Assembly (NCBI GenBank): GCA_019359415.1
Contig: JAHHHH010000058.1
Location: 1-47,948, forward strand
Direction: 5' to 3'
Source of the DNA: Iphinoe sp. HA4291-MV1
GTDB taxonomy: Bacteria; Cyanobacteriota; Cyanobacteriia; Cyanobacteriales; Nostocaceae
DNA: 47,948 nt
In this document: piece by piece, positions 47,847 to 47,948 of the stretch
How positions within the stretch are numbered: the first letter of the stretch is position 1
Layout: the number at the start of each line of letters is the position of its first letter
Translations under genes and position numbers: made by a program
The notes under the pieces: generated by a model
Told to the model about the DNA's origin: nothing
The model's database searches: none
Seen by the model: the letters and a program-made list of their open reading frames with translations, nothing else

Positions 47847-47948
47847 AAAATCACAGTTGTTGATACTCTGAACAAATTCAGGTAAAGGCGCAGAAAAAAT
47901 CAATGAATCAGCCGGAAAATTGTAGTAAATACACATAAGCGTGTGGAG
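47822..47948 (-). mobile_element. Insertion sequence, one end and transposase C-terminus (partial)
   Basis: The element starts with TA then TAGCAATCCTAAATCATTTG, the same end as the MITE at 7837. On the minus strand a frame enters from the window edge and ends at a TAG at 47832-47834 inside the terminal repeat; its 38 residues (... YYNFPADSLIFSAPLPEFVQ ...) fit the C-terminus of a transposase, but I cannot name the family. TA at the junction suggests TA-targeted insertion. Confidence 0.5.

Overview
The window comes from a cyanobacterial chromosome, most likely a filamentous heterocyst-forming type (Nostocales; Scytonema-, Tolypothrix- or Brasilonema-like). The evidence is psbX, a Ycf66 protein, a cyAbrB regulator, a CcsA-type cytochrome c biogenesis protein, plastoquinone-type chorismate lyase, an hmp hormogonium-motility gene cluster, many GCGATCGC (HIP1) octamers, and arrays of short heptanucleotide repeats. 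The genus is my inference.

Layout. 1-2.4 kb: one acetyltransferase gene among fragments of several mobile elements. 2.4-6.2 kb, minus strand: proB, yqeG-type phosphatase, a HTH protein with a very acidic middle, a small membrane protein. 6.2-12.2 kb: a remnant of an IS200/IS605 end, tRNA-Arg(TCT), an SNase-fold nuclease, a two-domain M16 peptidase and tilS. 12.2-19.5 kb: an hmp chemotaxis-like locus, with hmpF divergent from a CheW (hmpC) and a CheA (hmpE). The MCP gene and complete CheY genes expected there are missing, and the CheA has no C-terminal receiver. 19.7-28.3 kb: a vanadium-dependent haloperoxidase, a prolyl oligopeptidase, a truncated HAD gene, a 21-bp tandem array, ccsA and a DUF3352 protein. 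28.8-34.5 kb: geosmin synthase followed by two paralogous proteins that combine an HK97-type encapsulin shell fold with a cyclic-nucleotide-binding-like domain (family 2B encapsulins). 35-42.4 kb: chorismate lyase, tRNA-Leu(GAG), accC, yggT, psbX, ycf66, a TPR lipoprotein, a second 21-bp array, a truncated hicB and sdhB. 42.4-47.9 kb: a long gene-free stretch with a possible structured RNA, cyAbrB, a CPBP protease, a frameshifted PEP-CTERM protein, and a TPS-exoprotein gene cut by an insertion sequence that runs out of the window.

The most interesting system is the geosmin cluster. GeoA carries three copies of a P-T-G-L-G-T motif, one in the linker between its two cyclase domains and two in its C-terminal tail. 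The two genes downstream encode probable shell proteins. The natural reading is a terpene cyclase packed into a two-subunit protein nanocompartment, with the repeated motifs as candidate docking peptides. The second theme is decay and repeat invasion: several genes (hmpE, hicB, HAD, PEP-CTERM, FHA-type) are truncated or frameshifted, and MITE-like elements sit between genes, including a nested pair between the two shell genes.
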